Source of the DNA: Dryococelus australis
Lineage: Eukaryota > Arthropoda > Insecta > Phasmatodea > Phasmatidae
Reading direction: 5' to 3'
DNA: 64,000 nt
NCBI GenBank assembly: GCA_029891345.1
Contig: CM057000.1
Span: forward strand, 138,244,663-138,308,662
Position 1 is the stretch's first letter, and each line of letters opens with the position of its first letter. This document shows, piece after piece, positions 47,625 to 58,439 of the stretch. The translations under genes and the position numbers were made by a program. The notes beneath the pieces were generated by a model. It was not told the origin of the DNA, ran no database searches, and saw only the letters and a list, made by a program, of their open reading frames with translations.

Positions 47625-47842
47625 GGGAGTGGAGAGATTTGGGCGGCTCTTAACACCGAGGTCTTGAGAGCCGATGAGGGTGATTGAATTGAATATGGAG
47701 CAGCACCTGAATAAAGGGGTGGGGGAAACGGGAGATCCCAGAGAAAAACCCGCCCACCAACGGTATCGTCCGGCACGATTCCCACTTGCGAAAATCCGGT
47801 GACCCGGCCGGGGATTGAACCCGGCTCGCCTGGGTAGGATTG
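47625..47842 (-). mobile_element. tRNA-derived SINE, family 1, minus strand, 5'-degraded
   Basis: Read on the minus strand it has GGGTTCAATCCCCGGCC (B-box), the core (ATTTTCGCAAGTGGGAATCG, GCCGGACGAT, GGCGGGTTTTTCTC) and the GACCTCGGTGTTAAGAGCC end. The A-box half of the head is missing or too diverged to see. Confidence 0.85.
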
Positions 47843-48543
47843 AAAATAATTGAATTGTTGAAATTCTCACAATGCAGAATTCAGGATATGAAATTACACT
47901 AATGACAGAATTAGTTTACAAATTGTTACGTGTGTATCATCACAGAATATGTATAAACCAAGAAATGTTTTATAAATATTATGGCTAATTTAGGTTATAA
48001 CGGTTTCTAGTTAGGTTACCAATATCACAGCCACATGACCTAAACAAGTTAGCTACCAAAATATCCAGCATTATGCAAAAAAAAATATCAAAATTCTTTG
48101 ATAAATACCACATAACAGATGTACCTGGCCAAAACCTAATAATGATTTTTAAATATAAGATATTAGTGTTTTGGAATATGAATTTTCACAAGCAATTAGC
48201 TTTTCTCAACTATGTTAGTAAATTAGTAACTAGAAAATATAAATAAATATAACATCAAATTAAAATAGTTTCCCATTAAATCAACTAATACCTTTATAGT
48301 TATGAACATAATTAATTGAGAATATTTACAATAATATCTATAATTAACCATTATTCTAGTTCAAATTTTTCATAGAAAATAATAAGTGCTCGGAATTGAT
48401 AATAAAATCTCGTTTCAAAGATGAATATTATCAGTGATCTTCCGACTTCAAGAAATTAACTTTTATATAGATCTATACTATTTTGCAGTGACAGTAGGAA
48501 TATTTAATCTCACTCATAAGTTAAAATTTTGTTGTTGAAGAAC
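47843..48543. other. AT-rich non-coding stretch
   Basis: No gene or repeat family recognised. Confidence 0.45.
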
Positions 48544-48559
48544 ATATCCCAGCAAACAC
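48544..48559 (+). repeat. 16-bp terminus-like inverted repeat, left partner
   Basis: ATATCCCAGCAAACAC is the exact reverse complement of 52715-52730. Sequence inside both sites contains GGCC and GCCGAC/GTCGAC motifs. The two may be single ends of two copies of one element in opposite orientation. Confidence 0.5.
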
Positions 48560-48780
48560 GAAATGTAAGGATCAGAATGGGCCAGGGAAATCCAGCCGAC
48601 TAAGTTGAGCGAAATAATACTGGCCAGCTATCTTATGCCAGAAATGGGTCGACATAAATATGGAAAGTCGACTAACGGTTGACAGTGTCAAAAAACCCTG
48701 GATTGGAACCGGTAAGATACATAATGTATACCTAACTTTTAGTGAGTTTGTGCTAGCTGAACGTCACCAAAATTATGGGC

Positions 48781-49329
48781 CTGCGACGGCTGGATATCGC
48801 CATGATCTCGGGTCTGCGGAGTCTGGATGTAGCCACGATGCAGGGTCTGCGAGGGCTGGATGTCTCCACGATCTCGGGCCTGCGACTGATGTATGTAGCA
48901 ACGATGCTGGACTAACGACGGCTGGATATCGCCACGATGCCGGGTCTGTGACGGCTGGATGTCACCCTGATAGCAGGTCTGTGGTGGTTGGATATAGCCA
49001 CGATGCCGGACTAGCAACGGCTGGATGTCGCCACGATGCCGGGCATGAGACGACTGGATATAGCAATGATGCCGGACTAGCGACGTCTGAATGTCGCCAC
49101 GATGCCGGGTCTGCGACGGCTAGATGTCGCCACGATACCGGGTCTGCGATGGCTGGATTTCGCTACGATGCCGGGTCTGCGACGGCTGGATATCGCCATG
49201 ATCTCGGGTCTGCGGAGTCTGGATGTAGCCACGATGCCGGGTCTGTGGCAGCTTGATGTCGCCACGGTGGCGGAACTTTGGTGGTTTAATGTCGCAATGG
49301 TGCCGGGTCTGTGGTGGCATGATGTCCTG
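48781..49329 (+). repeat. 33-bp minisatellite, ~16.6 units, with a 12-unit higher-order period
   Basis: The unit reads approximately CTGCGACGGCTGGATRTCGC followed by CACGATGCCGGGT. Because 33 is a multiple of three, each frame stays open. The plus frame 48660-49256 (ATG start, 198 codons) becomes an 11-residue repeat such as GSATAGYRHDA, and minus-strand frames give other 11-residue repeats. A segment covering two units (GGATATCGCCATGATCTCGG onward) recurs at 396 bp, which is 12 units, showing a higher-order duplication. The N-terminal 45 codons of the plus frame are not repetitive and have no known domain. I read this as a satellite-type array, not a gene. Confidence 0.9.
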
Positions 49330-49366
49330 ACAATAACTAGTACGACCATCCAAAACACACAATCTA

Positions 49367-49917
49367 CCAAAAAGTAATTGAACACCTATCCACAATGTTT
49401 GCTCGGTGGTTGTTACCGCGTCAGAATCTCGTAGGGCCACCTCTTGCGGCTATAACAGCAGCCACCCTGTCTGGCATGCTCTCTACGAGTGTTTGCAGGA
49501 CATCCAAGGGAATTCGTCGCCATTCCTCTTGCAACCATTCCACGAGTTGAGCAATGGATTTTGGCCGCGCCTGACGAGCCCTCACCCGGCGATCCAATTC
49601 GTCTCAAAGATGTTCTATAGGGTTGTGGTCAGGGCTCTGGGCGGGCCAGTCCAATCGGCGAACATTGTTGTCGGCGTACCACTGCATAGTAGCCCTTGAA
49701 ACATGGCACCTGGCATTGTCATCCTGGAAATAACACGGGTCCATTCCGTAAAAACGCCACAATGTTGGGAGCATTTCATTATCCAGAATGTTACAATAGG
49801 CATCTGTGTTCATGGTACCACGGACAAACACCAGCGGTCCTACGCCGAAGGCCGTGTAACAAAAGTCAACTGACGTAATGAAGTACCCATCTACACGGGT
49901 GCCCAGTTTCTTTTTGG
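49367..49917 (-). mobile_element. Tc1-like transposon, 551-bp internal-deletion derivative
   Basis: The left end CCAAAAAGTAATTGAACACC and the right end, reverse complement CCAAAAAGAAACTGGGCACC, form an imperfect inverted repeat of about 20 bp. Each end is flanked by TA (49365-49366 and 49918-49919), the target-site duplication expected of Tc1/mariner elements. Between them lies the C-terminal half of a transposase on the minus strand. The N-terminal DNA-binding half and the first catalytic Asp are missing, so it cannot be autonomous. Confidence 0.88.
49421..49860 (-). pseudogene. Tc1-like transposase, C-terminal half with a nonsense mutation
   Basis: Translation runs VGPLVFVRGTMNTDAY, then FQDDNARCHVSRATMQWYAD (second catalytic Asp region), then LDWPAQSPDHNPIEHL (third catalytic acidic residue). 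The next codon is TGA (49604-49606) where Tc1 relatives have Trp. The frame then continues [12 protein letters not shown] and [14 protein letters not shown] to the natural stop at 49421-49423. One stop in an otherwise open frame points to a fairly young copy. Confidence 0.88.
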
Positions 49918-50401
49918 TATATAGTGTACTTTAACTTTTTCGATTTACAATTTTTGGAAGGTTATTTTCTCTTTTCGTATATCAATTTCATATACTTTTC
50001 AACACGTTATTTTATATGAAACTCTTTTGCTTGCCGAGTGCAGGATGCGAACCTAAGAACATTGAGTTGACTGTCCAGCATGCTAACTTGTACTTCGGGA
50101 AGTAAGTTACTTATTTCATCTAGTAATTTCGAATATATCATGACACATATTTTTTGCATGAAAGTAATGTATAAATTCCACGAAAATAAAAATATTATTT
50201 TAAAACCCAGAATATTTAATATTAATTACTTCTGAGGCTTGCGAAGAAAAGAGTTTTTGTTAGTTTTTAATATATCTGTCGGTTGGTTACCTTTTCGAAC
50301 TGTTTATGCAACATAAAATCTCTTTGTGTTTCCACATCTTTAAGGGTCAGCTCACAAACAATCAATGTGTTCGATACCAAAAACTTAATAATTTTATATA
50401 T
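49918..50401. other. AT-rich non-coding stretch with a tRNA-like block
   Basis: On the minus strand 50031-50100 carries AAGTTAGCATGCTGGACAGT and a B-box TTAGGTTCGCATCCTGC, tRNA-like but with poor stems. The rest shows nothing recognisable. Confidence 0.4.
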
Positions 50402-50625
50402 TTACCAAACATTACTCAACTTGTACACGTTGTATGTGATGTCATTTTTTTCCCGTATAAAATGATATTACCCTTTATAACTTTGAATAATTAGATATCA
50501 AAAACAAATTTTTTCTGTTTTGTGGGAGTTGTAATAACAATTAATAAGTTGTACGAATGGTAAATTACAAAGTAAACAAATGCGTAGAGTTGCCACGTAA
50601 CACACATGTAATCACCAAGTAACAA

Positions 50626-50689
<64 letters not shown>

Positions 50690-50968
50690 AAATTGTTAAA
50701 TATAAAGAAATGTTTTCATAATTTTAACATTTTTAGATATATGTATGAACTGTTATTTGGTTATTATGTATATGTCAAGCTGTAGCCCATAGAATTATTT
50801 TATATTGTAAATTTTTCGTTTGTACTACTTAGAACTTATTACAGCTTCGGGAAAACACAAAAAAAAATTTCGTATTCGACATGTAATTATTCAAAACATA
50901 TAAAGTATATTTTTTTATTTGAGGAAAATCTCATGACGTACAACGCGTACAAGTTGAACAATGTTTGT
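50402..50968. repeat. Inverted repeat pair (50402-50470 and 50885-50968) with an (AT)n core
   Basis: ATTACTCAACTTGTACACGT then TGTATGTGATGTCA on the plus strand matches ATTGTTCAACTTGTACGCGT then TGTACGTCATGA on the minus strand. The arms are about 70 bp and imperfect. They flank an (AT)n run at 50629-50686. This may be a small inverted-repeat element or two opposite copies of one repeat. Confidence 0.45.
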
Positions 50969-51790
50969 TGCGCACATGAACAAATGAAAAAAAAAAGTTT
51001 CATGGAGAGCAACAAGCTCTTCGCGTCCCAGCGCGAAGTCACGACAAATACAGTATTTATGTTCTCTGGCAAATACATTAATACCATTAAATATAAATAT
51101 AGCTGTATAAAATACCGATGTAATTATGTGCTTTGGTGTACTTCATTTATTGTAAAAAAAATTAGTAGCCATCTGTGTCGCAGGGTGCCATAGAGGCTAC
51201 GTAACTCTATTACCAAGAAATCTAATTGCTGAACGAATTTACATGACACTCAGAAAATGTATGTATGTCTATGTTATATTAAGCATTTGTTAGATATTCA
51301 TGTAAATGTAACCATGACTTATAGATAGGAAAACAAAACAGATAAGTACAGTTTATAAATAATTGTAGTTCACGTAATACACAGCACTTCATAACCTTAA
51401 TCAGGAATACCTTCTCATCTGTTATATACGTGAAGTATAGATTTTTTTGGAATGCAAAACTTGACATTTTTGTAAATTAATATGTAGGCTATCCTTTGTA
51501 TATACATATCTTAAAACTGCGGCTTTTGTTGTTTTGTAGAACCATTAAACATATTATTTTATCATTTACTACACATACTATTTTACAAATACCGAAACTG
51601 CAATTATGTATTGATATTTTTTCAATACATATTTAACAATGTTTCATAGCTTTTAATTATTAATTTCCTTCTTGTTCACGCTATGCAATAAACATACAGT
51701 AGATGTGAGATAATAGAAGACGTAAAAATAAAATCTATATTTTGTGTGACTGTATGAAAGTAATTGTTTATTGTGTGGGTAATTTTGTGA
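50969..51790. other. AT-rich non-coding stretch
   Basis: No gene or repeat family recognised. Confidence 0.45.
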
Positions 51791-52204
51791 TATAGGCTGT
51801 TCAAGGTAAAATGAGCACTTTTGAAAGCCCTGACTAAATTATATTTCTGTGTTCTACCGCCTACTGTAAAACTATCATTGCCTTGGGTATTATCGCTTTC
51901 TTCATTCATCGGTCAAGTGAAACTGCAAAATTATTAGAAATGTAAGTATTTTAAAAAATATGGCAATTTTTACATATCGAAGCATAAAAAAATAGAAAGC
52001 AATTGAAATAACTTTAGTCATCACAAATGGTTGCCTAAGACTTTTTATTTGACGTTAGAATATGTAAGGACTTTCAATAAATCGTTACCAACTTTATTGT
52101 CCGGATAAGACTCAGTGAGCCCGTTAAAATATATGCAAGTGGGAACAGTGACTTATTTATAAGGTTGATTTTAAAAATGCTCACTTTGTCGTGAACAGCC
52201 TTTA
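51791..52204 (+). mobile_element. MITE, long size class, copy F
   Basis: The left end TATAGGCTGTTCAAGGTAAA and right end CTCACTTTGTCGTGAACAGC, then CTTTA, are inverted. The core matches copy E (TTCTACCGCC, GGTATTATCGCTTTCTTCAT, GCAAGTGGGAACAGTGACTT). Confidence 0.85.
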
Positions 52205-52845
52205 TACAGATATCAATATTAAAATGCACTAGTCCATTCAACTACATCGAAAGCTAACAAGCTATCCCAAAACAGAAGTCAAGACATTGACACCTAGCTG
52301 TCTTCATGCATATTGCTAACACTTGTCGATAGTTAATATGGCAAGTAGACATCATACAAATATCTTTTCAGCAATAAAGGACCTTGTCTTTAAAACGATT
52401 CAGGGATAGAATCAATTAAAAATTATATAACTCACTGACAAGACAAAAAATACAATGTTGGAATCGGCCCAGAACATTCTTATGATATCGGCGATTGGAT
52501 GGATGTGAGCTATTCAGGCCGACATAATTATTGTGGCATCAGTCTGTTATCTTATTATCTAAGACAATGGGCCATTGTCTGTATCCTAAAGTTAATAATC
52601 GTCTCAAAAAAAGACTTCATACCGTTGACAGCTGGCTATCTGCTGGCATATAAACGACAATTTCGACAGTTCCCATATCGGGCCGACAAGTTGCCGACTC
52701 TTTGCCTATAGGTTGTGTTTGCTGGGATATCATCTTGAATCTTGGTAGTAATATTAACTAAAATAGTAATTACTAGTATAATTTACTTTTCATCGAGTTT
52801 TGTAATGACGATTTGTCGTGATACGCGAGGAATGAATACTGCATG
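52205..52845. other. Non-coding stretch ending near a 16-bp inverted-repeat partner
   Basis: GTGTTTGCTGGGATAT at 52715-52730 is the exact inverted partner of 48544-48559. GGCCGACAT-type motifs occur at about 52517 and 52681. No gene recognised. Confidence 0.4.
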
Positions 52846-53466
52846 TACACTGTAAAAAAATAATGGGAAAATTACCTGGCAAGTGTAAGGTAATATTCGC
52901 AAACTTGTGGGGGTAAACATAGTTTCCCTTACAGGCAAGGTAAAATTACCGCACTCTGGAGTAAAATTCGCGTACATGGTAGTGGAATCTCCCACACATG
53001 GATGGGAAAATTACCTCAAGGCGCGTGCATATCTTCAGCATTTTCTCAACAACTGAGCGAGGAGACGGGCGTAAGAAACTATTCTTAACACACTAATATT
53101 CACTTCTTGCTCTCACTGACGTCGTGGTGTAATCGATAGCGCATCGACCTATCCTGATAGAGGACCGTGGTTCGCTCCCACGTACCAGCAAGTGTCAGGG
53201 ATTTTAGTGTTGAGGTTTCGGTTTCTATTCTTCTGGCGATATAATCAATAAAACAATTAGTAGTACTAACACATCGAAGTGGCTTTTTAAATATAACTTT
53301 ATTATACACTTTTGTCAGGTACGTTTCCCGTACGATTACGGAATAGTACTTTGCGTGTAATGTAAATTTACTCTACGCTTAAGAGGTAATTTTTACCTTA
53401 CATGTAGAGGAAATTAGTTTCCCTTACATGAAAGGGAATTCCAGCTGAAATTTTTTTTACAGTGTA
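52846..53466. mobile_element. 621-bp terminal-inverted-repeat element
   Basis: The ends are TACACTGTAAAAAAA on the left and TTTTTTTACAGTGTA on the right, perfectly inverted over 15 bp. Subterminal sequence is rich in short motifs such as GGTAAAATTACC, GGGAAAATTACC and TTTCCCTTACA on both sides, arranged roughly symmetrically. There is no open frame of note. A tRNA-like block lies in the middle. The superfamily is not assigned. Confidence 0.75.
53118..53189 (+). other. tRNA-like block within the 621-bp element
   Basis: GTCGTGGTGTAATCGATAGC (A-box-like) and CCGTGGTTCGCTCCCACG (B-box, and a good T-stem) are spaced as in a tRNA. The acceptor stem does not pair well. It is probably a tRNA-derived SINE head or a captured pseudogene. 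Confidence 0.5.
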
Positions 53467-54664
53467 AAAACAATGAAACATATGGTTTCAAGGTTAATAA
53501 AAGTGTTTATTAGCGCCGCAAGGTTATTGTGTTTTAATTAATTTCTGGGAAATTAGTCCGCATAAACAAAACAATGGCTGTTGTTTCACTAATTAAAAAA
53601 AAAATTCAATAACAGCAGGATGTTACGTGCTTTTCTCATACTATGTAGCTGCCGGAACAAACCGGCAACGTTATGACGACTATTTTGAAATAAAACCCAA
53701 TGGGAACAAACACTTCTAACGAGGTTGCACAGTGGAAATCAATTAAAAGAGAGCAATGAAAGCGGTTGTTATTGGCGACTGATGGGCGACAGTTTTGTCT
53801 CCAAGCCCCTCTTCCTCCTTCTCCGAACAGGCAATTTCCCCCTCGTCGCCCACCATTTTCATGGCAACCTGTTTTCCCGTGGCGCCAGGAATAATTTTCC
53901 CTCCAGCAAGCGTCGGGAAAGACGAGGGAGTCCTGTTTGTTTGGAAATTAGCAGTCATTAAAGTCCCGGCCAGTTTTCTCAAACAATCCCACTCCTCCCC
54001 CTCCCCCCCCCCCACCAATAAAAAAAACTCAGCCAACTCCATTTCCTAACCCACATCTTCTCAAAGTTATTATTATTCTCGCCGTAGTTTACTTTTCTAA
54101 ACTGAATGCCCTCTCAGGATCGGCAGAGGCAAATTCACAAACTCAAAACATTCTAAAATTAGATCTCGAATTGCAATCTCCAACCCATTAAAATAACTCT
54201 CTCCTGGTGATCGTTTCTCTTCTGGTGTGGTGCGTACAGAAGAAGTAATGGGCTATCGTCTGCGTACCGGAGAACAAATGTACCTACTGCCATTTTCGCC
54301 TTACGTTACCACTCGAGGAAAACCTTGAAGTTAACTTAGTAATAATGGCGACTGTCGTAAGGGAAATACTTCACTGATTAACGCAAGCTATACGCCAATC
54401 GTGTCTCTGGGCAAGGAAACCATTATACATATCCAACGTGAAAATGGCACAGGTTCGCTGCACTTTCGATATCCTTAATGTTATTTTTATAATTGCAAAA
54501 GTTATTTTAACACTGGCGAAGATATTCAGGCTTCATCTATTACCAAACCCCGCAGCTGATACCGCGATCAGCCGAAGTGCAGGCGAGTGTCTAAACCCAG
54601 GCCTTGATAGCAGTTTTACTGTTGTTTAAACCTTTAATCATAGCGAGGAAGATTACACTCTTTT
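53467..54664. other. Non-coding stretch, GC-richer at 53760-54060
   Basis: 53760-54060 is a GC-richer block with GGAATAATTTTCCC, GGAAATTAGCAGTCATTAAA and a C-run (54004-54012). Overlapping frames on both strands have no domain. It is a weaker candidate of the same kind as 46701-47300. Confidence 0.3.
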
Positions 54665-54904
54665 TATAGGCTATTCGCGGTAAAGTGAGCACTTTTGAAA
54701 GCACTCTCATTTGGAATGATAGTCAATAGATATATTTTATTTTGGCCTTTGCCGTTAACTTCCGAGTGCGGGGGAATAAAAAATACCGTGTTTGTTGCTT
54801 GGATGCTAAAATTTATTCAAAAAGGTGGATAGAGAATAAAAATGGCGGAAATGAAGAAGTAACTAAAGCCTCAAAAGTGCTCAATTTACCGTGAACATTG
54901 TATA
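54665..54904 (-). mobile_element. MITE, short size class, copy G, fused to a tandem array
   Basis: The left end TATAGGCTATTCGCGGTAAA is followed by the short-class core in reverse orientation (ACTTCCGAGTGCGGGG corresponds to the CACTCGGAAGT block of copy A). The right inverted repeat CTCAATTTACCGTGAACA ends in TTGTATA, which is also the start of the 31-bp array. Confidence 0.82.
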
Positions 54905-55179
54905 GCATATATGTATATCTGCTGCACATTGTATAGCATATATGTATATCTGCTGCACATTGTATAGCATATATGTATATCTGCTGCACATTGTATAGCA
55001 TATATGTATATCTGCTGCACATTGTATAGCATATATGTATATCTGCTGCACATTGTATAGCATATATGTATATCTGCTGCACATTGTATAGCATATATGT
55101 ATATCTGCTGCACATTGTATAGCATATATGTATATCTGCTGCACATTGTATAGCATATATGTATATCTGCTGCACATTG
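54897..55179. repeat. 31-bp tandem array, nine essentially identical units
   Basis: The unit ATTGTATAGCATATATGTAT followed by ATCTGCTGCAC starts at 54897 and recurs every 31 bp through 55175, with a short partial tenth unit. I see no differences between units, so the array is young or homogenised. The first bases coincide with the MITE right end. Since 31 leaves remainder 1 when divided by three and the minus strand of the unit has no stop in any phase, all three minus frames are open (up to 120 codons) and encode the same 31-residue repeat. These are not genes. Confidence 0.97.
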
Positions 55180-55443
55180 AAAATAATCTAAGTGATATAA
55201 CTCGAATTCGGTTTAATTTAGTGTAGAACACGTCGTCTACTTCAGAATTTTGACCACCCAGAACCTGCTTCAGATTATGATGCCGAGAAATATATTTTCA
55301 GTAACAATAGCTTCTGGTTTTAATAAAGTTTAAATACACGTCATTTATTGCGGGAACAGTTTTTTTTTTTTTTGTTTCTTATTTCACGAATAAAATACTT
55401 CTTGACAAATTATACTAATTTAAGACAATTTTCATTAACATCC
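55180..55443. other. Non-coding stretch
   Basis: T-run at 55360-55371. No gene recognised. Confidence 0.4.
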
Positions 55444-55630
55444 CCCACTGGATTTTCGCAAGTGGGAATCGTGCCGGACGATGCCATTGGTCGGCGGGTT
55501 TTCTCCGGGATATCCCGTTTCCCCCACCCGTTCATTCCTGCGCTGATCAATTGTAACCTCACTCATCCTCACAGGCTCTCAAGACCTCGCTGTTCAGAGC
55601 CACGCAGATCTCTTAACCCCACTCGACTCC
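55444..55630 (+). mobile_element. tRNA-derived SINE, family 1, lacking the tRNA head
   Basis: It starts within the core (CCCACTGGATTTTCGCAAGT, GGGAATCGTGCCGGACGATG, GGTCGGCGGGTTTTCTCC) and keeps the 3' part (CTCAAGACCTCGCTGTTCAG). It is 5'-truncated, as expected for a reverse-transcribed copy. Confidence 0.85.
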
Positions 55631-57203
55631 AAATGTTTTACTAGGTCGTAAGTTGAGTCAAACAAAATTATTTTTGCATTCGATGCTATTGGCAGAAGAT
55701 GTTTATGCGACTACGGTACACAGTCTCAACAACTGATGCGAGACTTTACTTGTTGACTACCACTGTTAATCTACACAGTGTATATCATTAAATAATCCTC
55801 TTCTTGTTTAACGTTCTGTATATATACCGCCATGCCTGAAAGAGTTAACAAAAACATATCGACATTGATTGTTGGGTAAGACACTTTTTTCTTTAAACAT
55901 AAAATTTAGTGAATTGCCTTCCCACACTTCCGTATAGCAGAAGTAATACTTTCACGTAATGATCAGGGTCTAGCTGATATGACAAAATAATAATAGCAAT
56001 CATAATGAACTTTCAGGCAGCGCCATTGATAAGACAGTCGAAACTAAATACGCCGACAGGGCAGTGAAAAGAGTCACTCTACCTGAGAAGATATTAGGCA
56101 TATTTTAAAATAAGATAAATAGTCTACAGAAGGCCTCATTACTTTTGGTACATCACACATTATCGAACGGTTAGAAAACTACACTGAGACCTGAATATTA
56201 ATATCCATTCTATAAGAGCAGTGTTTTAATACACTTACACTTACAATCTTATAAGATGTGCAGTATTTTGACACCACATAGCTTAGCCAACTACCAGAAA
56301 TGAATTTGTGTTATTTCATTATTATTTTACCTAATTAATTTTTAACCTAAATGTCAAACTAGGGTTAGCAGCAAACACAGTAGATTGTACAATAAACGGC
56401 TGTCCGTTCACAGATCCCGCATCCACTTATAATGGCTTTTGAAAATCTGTGTTCTGACAACATACGCATAAAGTATCGTTATAACGTAAATGTCGTTTGT
56501 GAGTTTAACGTAATAAGTTTATTTAACTTTTCAGCAATCTTGTTCCATGTAGAGCGCAGCGTGTTGTCTACCATAATTATTACACATGCCGAACCGAGTT
56601 GTTGAAATTGTTGTGTTTCGCGCGCACGTATGTGTGGGTGTGTTTGTGTGTGCACGTTCACACATGTGTCGCAATTTTGTTGGAAGTGCTTTCGAGACTT
56701 AACGAGTTTCAAAATGCAGCGCGCTCGACGTTAATTTGGGAATGTTTTTTTTTTTTTTTGTCTCGTTTACCGAATGCGACTTCCAGAAATTAAGGTCGAA
56801 AATTCCCTGCGTTCAGAAGCCGCAGTGTTTGCCGTTTCTGTTAACATACGGAATCAAGTGGAGCGGGAAATTCCGCCTAAAGCCACTTCAGCGCTGGGTA
56901 CACTGCTGATCAGTGCGCCAATGATCGCCATGCACTTTATTTCACCGCAATTTATTTGCTATCCGGGTGTACTTGTCTCAGCCCTGAACGAACTGAGCAC
57001 AAATAATACCCATTACGACTATAAGTGCACTTTTATTACAACTGCAAAAAATATCTACACCAACATCACACACCAACCACGTTTTGTTTTCTCTTTATAG
57101 ATTCTAGTACTATTATGTGAAACGTTTTGCATGGTTCAGCAGATAGTAATATCCTAAAATTTTGCTACGCTCGATGGACAGTTTTATGATATTGATACAT
57201 ACA
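55631..57203. other. Non-coding stretch
   Basis: GC-richer and CpG-containing between about 56590 and 56900. A 108-codon plus frame at 56774-57100 has no recognisable domain. No repeat family seen. Confidence 0.38.
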
Positions 57204-57350
57204 TCTTAAGGTTGACGTAAAGCAACTGTGTATGGAGCACTGCGCCCGACTATACAGCGTGAAGAACTCATAAAAATGGTAGTACAGACACCATAAAAAT
57301 TGACAGAAAATTGCTATTTATGCTGTATATTAAATAAGAATGTATATAGT
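57204..57350 (+). repeat. Dispersed repeat family D, copy 2
   Basis: It matches 40757-40913: CTTAAGGTTGACGTAAAG, GGAGCACTGCGCCCGACTAT and AAATAAGAATGTATATA. Confidence 0.7.
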
Positions 57351-58130
57351 TCGCCACACGCCATAGTATTCACGAGAGTTTTTTTTTTTTTTTTTTTTTA
57401 TACCATCTCACATATAACATGCCGCACTCAAGTTACATATTTTAATTTTCCAAATTTCACGGGCGTCTCTCCCTTACTGATGACGTTATAACTTAGGTTA
57501 TTTCAGTATTTTATAACCCATTTTGTATATCGCATCAACTCGGAAAGTCTGTTCCTCTTGTTCGCGATCATGTGTGTAAGCCTATGTGTGTGTGTATGTG
57601 TGTGTGTGTGTACAATGTATCTCAATTCAACCGACAAATTTCTTCTGTAGGTTAATCACGAAAAAATAAGTTGAAAACATATGTACGACATATGGTCTAA
57701 AGTGAATACTAAGGGCGGTACACATCTTTGAAGTTGGGCCTGGAACACTTGTGTATTGCAAACATTGGAGACAATATAAAGAAGGAACACCCCTTATCTG
57801 GATAACTGTTAACTGAACAAAGAACTTCAAACACAACACTTGTCGCTGTCATCCAATTATTTCATGTGAATAATCACCGTTAGCATATTCGGGACATAAT
57901 GATGGATTACTATTCCTCGCGGCACTGTCAACGAAAATGTCACCTTGCATAAATGTCCTAAAAATCACCGTTTTCTAGTTATCCGTATTTTACTTTCGAA
58001 ATAATATTTACCAATGCCTGGCAGGTGGAGCACGCACAGTACCCAATAACACGCTTTAGTGGCTATTAAAGCGAGGGCAAGATTCCAGGGATAGGTACAT
58101 TACAGTGGTACTGTAACAAACTTTTCCTGC
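57351..58130. other. Non-coding stretch with simple repeats
   Basis: T-run at 57379-57399 and (TG)n at 57584-57610. No gene recognised. Confidence 0.42.
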
Positions 58131-58420
58131 TATACGCTATTCACGGTAAAATGAGCACTTTTGAAAGCACTGCCTAAAATCTACTTCTATGCACGTTGTG
58201 TATTTTCCGCCTTATGTAAGATTAAAATTGTGGTGGGCCTCGTATCTTTATTCATGCGAGGCATGAAACTGTGAAATTATTAGAAAAGTAAATAGTTAGA
58301 AAATTTACTAATTTTTACACTTCGATTAATTGATAAGAAAAAAAAAAGAAACAGAAAGCGAAGGAAATAATTTAAGTTATCACAACTGTTTGCCTTACAC
58401 TTTTTACTTTTTAGAAATTC
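58131..58420 (+). mobile_element. MITE, long size class, copy H, right end missing
   Basis: The left end TATACGCTATTCACGGTAAA is followed by the long-class core (TTGTGTATTTTCCGCCTTAT, GAAACTGTGAAATTATTAGA, GTTTGCCTTACACTTTTTAC). The match stops at about 58420, exactly where the relic coding sequence begins, so the right third is absent. Confidence 0.78.
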
Positions 58421-58439
58421 TCTGATAATTGGCGACACC

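Noticed and set aside
48660..49256. 198-codon open frame as a real repeat-protein gene
   Set aside because: Frames on both strands are open because the 33-bp unit is a multiple of three. The same DNA gives several unrelated 11-residue repeats, as expected of a minisatellite. I kept it only as a question.
53118..53189. Functional tRNA gene
   Set aside because: The T-arm is good, but the acceptor ends do not pair and the block lies inside a mobile element.
54897..55179. Regular direct repeats resembling a CRISPR array
   Set aside because: The units are contiguous, with no unique spacers and no cas genes, in a eukaryotic context.
54813..55231. Three overlapping minus-strand frames of 86-120 codons with perfect 31-residue repeats
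   Set aside because: They are generated by the 31-bp tandem DNA array and have no non-repetitive domain. The same peptide repeat appears in every phase.
56774..57100. 108-codon plus frame as a small gene
   Set aside because: No recognisable domain. The length is within chance expectation for this composition and nothing around it supports a gene.
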